Shown one piece after another: positions 5,878 to 7,943 of a DNA stretch of 7,943 nucleotides; position 1 is the first letter of the stretch, and the number at the start of each line of letters is the position of its first letter. Origin of the DNA: Clostridium sp. (GTDB taxonomy: Bacteria; Bacillota; Clostridia; Clostridiales; Clostridiaceae). A program made the translations under genes and the position numbers. Under the pieces are notes generated by a model. That model did no database searches and was not told the origin of the DNA. It worked only from the letters and a program-made list of their open reading frames with translations. Location: assembly GCA_012511315.1 (NCBI GenBank), contig JAAZGI010000393.1, forward strand, positions 1 through 7,943, given 5' to 3'.

Positions 5878-7551
5878 ATGTTAAGACAACAAGAAATAAA
5901 AAAACGAAAAGAAAACTTTTGTGATTATGCTTTCCTAAATGGAAGTGTGATTACAGTGGATCAAACCGATACCATCTTTGAGGCCATCGGAATAAAAGAC
6001 AACAAAATCCTTTGGGTTGGAAGCAATGAAGAAGTAAAGGAATTTGTTAGCGATGAGACGACAATTTATGATTTAAAAGGTAAAACCTTAATGCCTGGCA
6101 TTAACGATACCCATTTCCACCCCATTCTAAGTGGACTATTGGGTCCCACCGCGGATTCGGGTATGATTGATACCACCACCAAGAATTGTCCCACCTTAGA
6201 AGAAATGTTTAATAAAATTCGGGAGGCTTTAAAGACAAGGGAAGCAGGTGAGTGGATTTCTATGATGGGTTATGAGCCCATGTTATTTGAAGATGAAAAA
6301 CGCCATCCAACTTTGCAAGAGCTGGATGAAATTGCGCCAGACAACCCTGTGCACTGTATGCATGGCGGCGGACACATCTGTATGTATAACTCTAAGGCTT
6401 TAGAATACTTAGAAATATATAGTGCGGAGGATGCTGAAAAATTTCCGGAAGATGAAGTAGAAGTTATTGATGGCAAACTAACAGGCCAACTTCGTGGTCA
6501 TACTCACTTTAAGTTGTGGGGAAAAGTTGAGTACACGGAAGAGATGCAAACTAAAGCGGCCATGAAATCCTATCAAGTAGCCATCGAGAATGGAATTACT
6601 TCAGTGGGTGACATGGGAGAAGCGGGCAAAACATCCTACCGCATCATGCAGCAACTAACGAATGAACGCAAGTTTAAGGTTCGTGTTTCAATGGCTCTGC
6701 ATAGTATCTTTGGTAAGGAATACTCCTTAGCCGATAATGATAATTGGATGGAACTTGGATTCACCAGTGGCTTGGGTAATGAATACTTCCGCGTGGGTCC
6801 ATCAAAGTTTATGATTGATGGTGGATCAGGAGGTCCATCTTGCGCAACGAGAGAGCCTTATTCTCACGACCCAACTATGGTCAGGGAAAAAGGATGGGGA
6901 CGACAAGAAACATCGGATTACATGTGGAAACTGTATCAGGCAGGGAATCAGATTACAGCCCATGCCATTGGTGACGAAGCAGTGGAATATATGATTGAAG
7001 GCTTTGAACGTTGTTTCGAAGATGATCCAGAAAAATTCCGTTCCATGCGTCACCGAATTGAGCATTGCACATTAGTGGATCAAGATTTAATTGATCGAAT
7101 GGCAAAAATGAATATCTGTCCCTCTGTCAATGCGGGACTAGTTCAAATGCTAGGCGCTAATTATATGAAGTTTTATGGAGAGCGAAACCAGTATCTGGGC
7201 GCTTTAAAAAGCATGCTGGAAGCAGGGGTCATGTGCTCGCTGCATTCAGATTCCCCGTCCGGGCCAATTGGACTTAACACCTTAGACGGTGCAGTGAATC
7301 GCTATGATCGAGTGCAACAGGTTCAGTGTGATCGCACCCAAGCAGTTAGCGTTTTGGATGCGATTCGGGTCGCCACCTACACCGGTGCCTACGCAACCTT
7401 TGAAGAGAAAATCAAAGGCAGCCTAGAACCGGGAAAACTGGCTGATTTAATTGTCTTATCTGAAAATATTTTAAAAATTGATCCAATGACAATCAATGAA
7501 CTGACCGTTGAATTAACAATGATTGATGGTGAAATTGTTTTTGAACCCTAA
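5878..7551 (+). CDS. YtcJ-type amidohydrolase (Amidohydro_3 family)
   Basis: A predicted cytosolic metal-dependent hydrolase of 557 residues, typical for the YtcJ/AepA-like branch of the amidohydrolase superfamily. The N-terminal beta-sandwich (about 17-72) ends at GKTLMPGINDTHFHP with the metal ligands His79 and His81. The barrel then shows Lys310 in GPSKFMIDGG (the position equivalent to the bridging lysine), His362 in AHAIGDEAV, His396 in RHRIEHC and Asp458 in LHSDSP. The C-terminus has the superfamily's GSLEPGKLADLIVL (514-527). All key residues are present and there is no signal peptide. Characterised relatives include N-substituted formamide deformylase, so amide cleavage is reasonable, but substrates cannot be read from sequence. 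Its position after panF suggests it may act on pantothenate or a derivative; this is inference. The ATG lies only 3 nt after GGAGG (5870-5874), a tight spacing. The terminator upstream suggests reduced or separately controlled expression. Confidence 0.88.
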   Translation: MLRQQEIKKRKENFCDYAFLNGSVITVDQTDTIFEAIGIKDNKILWVGSNEEVKEFVSDETTIYDLKGKTLMPGINDTHFHPILSGLLGPTADSGMIDTTTKNCPTLEEMFNKIREALKTREAGEWISMMGYEPMLFEDEKRHPTLQELDEIAPDNPVHCMHGGGHICMYNSKALEYLEIYSAEDAEKFPEDEVEVIDGKLTGQLRGHTHFKLWGKVEYTEEMQTKAAMKSYQVAIENGITSVGDMGEAGKTSYRIMQQLTNERKFKVRVSMALHSIFGKEYSLADNDNWMELGFTSGLGNEYFRVGPSKFMIDGGSGGPSCATREPYSHDPTMVREKGWGRQETSDYMWKLYQAGNQITAHAIGDEAVEYMIEGFERCFEDDPEKFRSMRHRIEHCTLVDQDLIDRMAKMNICPSVNAGLVQMLGANYMKFYGERNQYLGALKSMLEAGVMCSLHSDSPSGPIGLNTLDGAVNRYDRVQQVQCDRTQAVSVLDAIRVATYTGAYATFEEKIKGSLEPGKLADLIVLSENILKIDPMTINELTVELTMIDGEIVFEP

Positions 7552-7583
7552 AAGAATGCTATAAGGAAATTTTGGATTAATGC

Positions 7584-7638
7584 CTAGGCTAAGAGCGATT
7601 AAATAAACCGACCCAAATTAGAGGAGAGTCTAGGCTAA
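7584..7638. repeat. Direct repeat CTAGGCTAA, two copies
   Basis: CTAGGCTAA occurs at 7584-7592 and again at 7630-7638, directly before the terminator. A near copy, CTAGGCTGA (2715-2723), and a TAGGCT (2691-2696) occur in the panE-panB gap. The meaning is unknown. Confidence 0.5.
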
Positions 7639-7640
7639 TG

Positions 7641-7679
7641 AAAAAAGTTGTTGTATGTTTTAATGCAGCAACTTTTTTT
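7641..7679 (+). terminator. Rho-independent terminator closing the cluster
   Basis: GTTGTTGTAT (7647-7656) pairs with ATGCAGCAAC (7663-7672) with two G-U pairs around a 6-nt loop, followed by seven T (7673-7679) and preceded by six A (7641-7646). The flanking A and T tracts extend the stem and could let it work in both directions. It lies about 90 bp after the amidohydrolase stop. Confidence 0.88.
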
Positions 7680-7943
7680 AATGGCATTTCCAACTGTGTC
7701 TAAAGGCCGAAAAACACCTTAGAAAAACTTGTCCAAGCTTTAAGAGGAAACTTAAGAAAGAGTTGATGAGATAAAAAATCGAGAGGAAATGATTAAGGGG
7801 ACAAACAACACATTTATGTGGAATGTTTGGAGTGGCTGGTTACTTTAGTTTGGTGGAGGCTAAGAGAGGTTCTAAGAAGAAAATCTGTGGGTTTTAAACT
7901 TGAGAGGAAAATAAAAATATTTTGTAGGAAGAAAGCTAAAATA

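Larger units (their letters stand above)
7552..7943. other. Non-coding stretch after the amidohydrolase
   Basis: No credible gene is visible in about 390 bp. It contains two copies of CTAGGCTAA (7584-7592 and 7630-7638), a terminator (7641-7679) and an A/G-rich tail from about 7740 to the edge. Two tiny frames with Shine-Dalgarno-like sequences (7638-7703, 21 residues; 7789-7848, 19 residues) are listed as rejected. Any downstream gene begins outside the window. Confidence 0.6.

Noticed and set aside
7638..7703. 21-residue frame (MKKVVVCFNAAT...) with GAGGAG upstream
   Set aside because: It lies entirely over the terminator hairpin, so its codons are explained by the stem; GAGGAG is common in this purine-rich DNA.
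7789..7848. 19-residue frame with GAGAGGAA upstream
   Set aside because: It is too short, has no recognisable features, and the A/G-rich surroundings give Shine-Dalgarno-like strings by chance.

Overview
The window looks like chromosome from a low-to-moderate GC, Gram-positive anaerobe of the Clostridia type (Bacillota). The clues are AT-rich intergenic DNA, strong AGGAGG-type ribosome binding sites, the zinc-ribbon (CxxC) form of ribosomal protein L28, and a sodium-coupled vitamin transporter. The exact genus cannot be told from the sequence.

Layout. Positions 1-137 (minus strand) hold the 5' part of rpmB (L28), running off the left edge, with its own promoter around 176-205. About 630 bp without a credible gene follow; this stretch holds an orphan perfect Shine-Dalgarno sequence and short tandem duplications. 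A FadR-type GntR/FCD regulator lies on the minus strand (845-1537). It is divergent from a plus-strand cluster: panE (ketopantoate reductase, TTG start), panB (ketopantoate hydroxymethyltransferase), a yhdT-like DUF997 membrane protein, panF (Na+/pantothenate symporter) and, beyond a strong terminator, a YtcJ-type amidohydrolase (Amidohydro_3). A second terminator closes the cluster, and the last ~240 bp appear non-coding.

Regulation. The 205-bp divergent region contains a good sigma-A promoter for panE (TTGATT, 17 nt, TATACT). A 17-bp near-perfect palindrome follows it, placed over the predicted transcription start, and it fits the TnGTnnnACnA operator pattern of FadR-family repressors. This makes the neighbouring regulator the likely controller of the pan cluster.

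How the genes may work together. panE and panB are normally read as two steps of pantothenate synthesis, but panC and panD are absent here. Instead the two genes sit with an importer for finished pantothenate, a hydrolase of a superfamily that can cut C-N bonds, and a regulator from a family that mostly controls use of small carboxylic acids. One reading, not proven here, is a salvage or catabolic module: import pantothenate, hydrolyse it to pantoate and beta-alanine, oxidise pantoate with PanE in reverse, and split ketopantoate with PanB in reverse to 2-oxoisovalerate and methylene-THF. The conservative reading is a regulated vitamin B5 synthesis and uptake locus with an unrelated amidohydrolase downstream.
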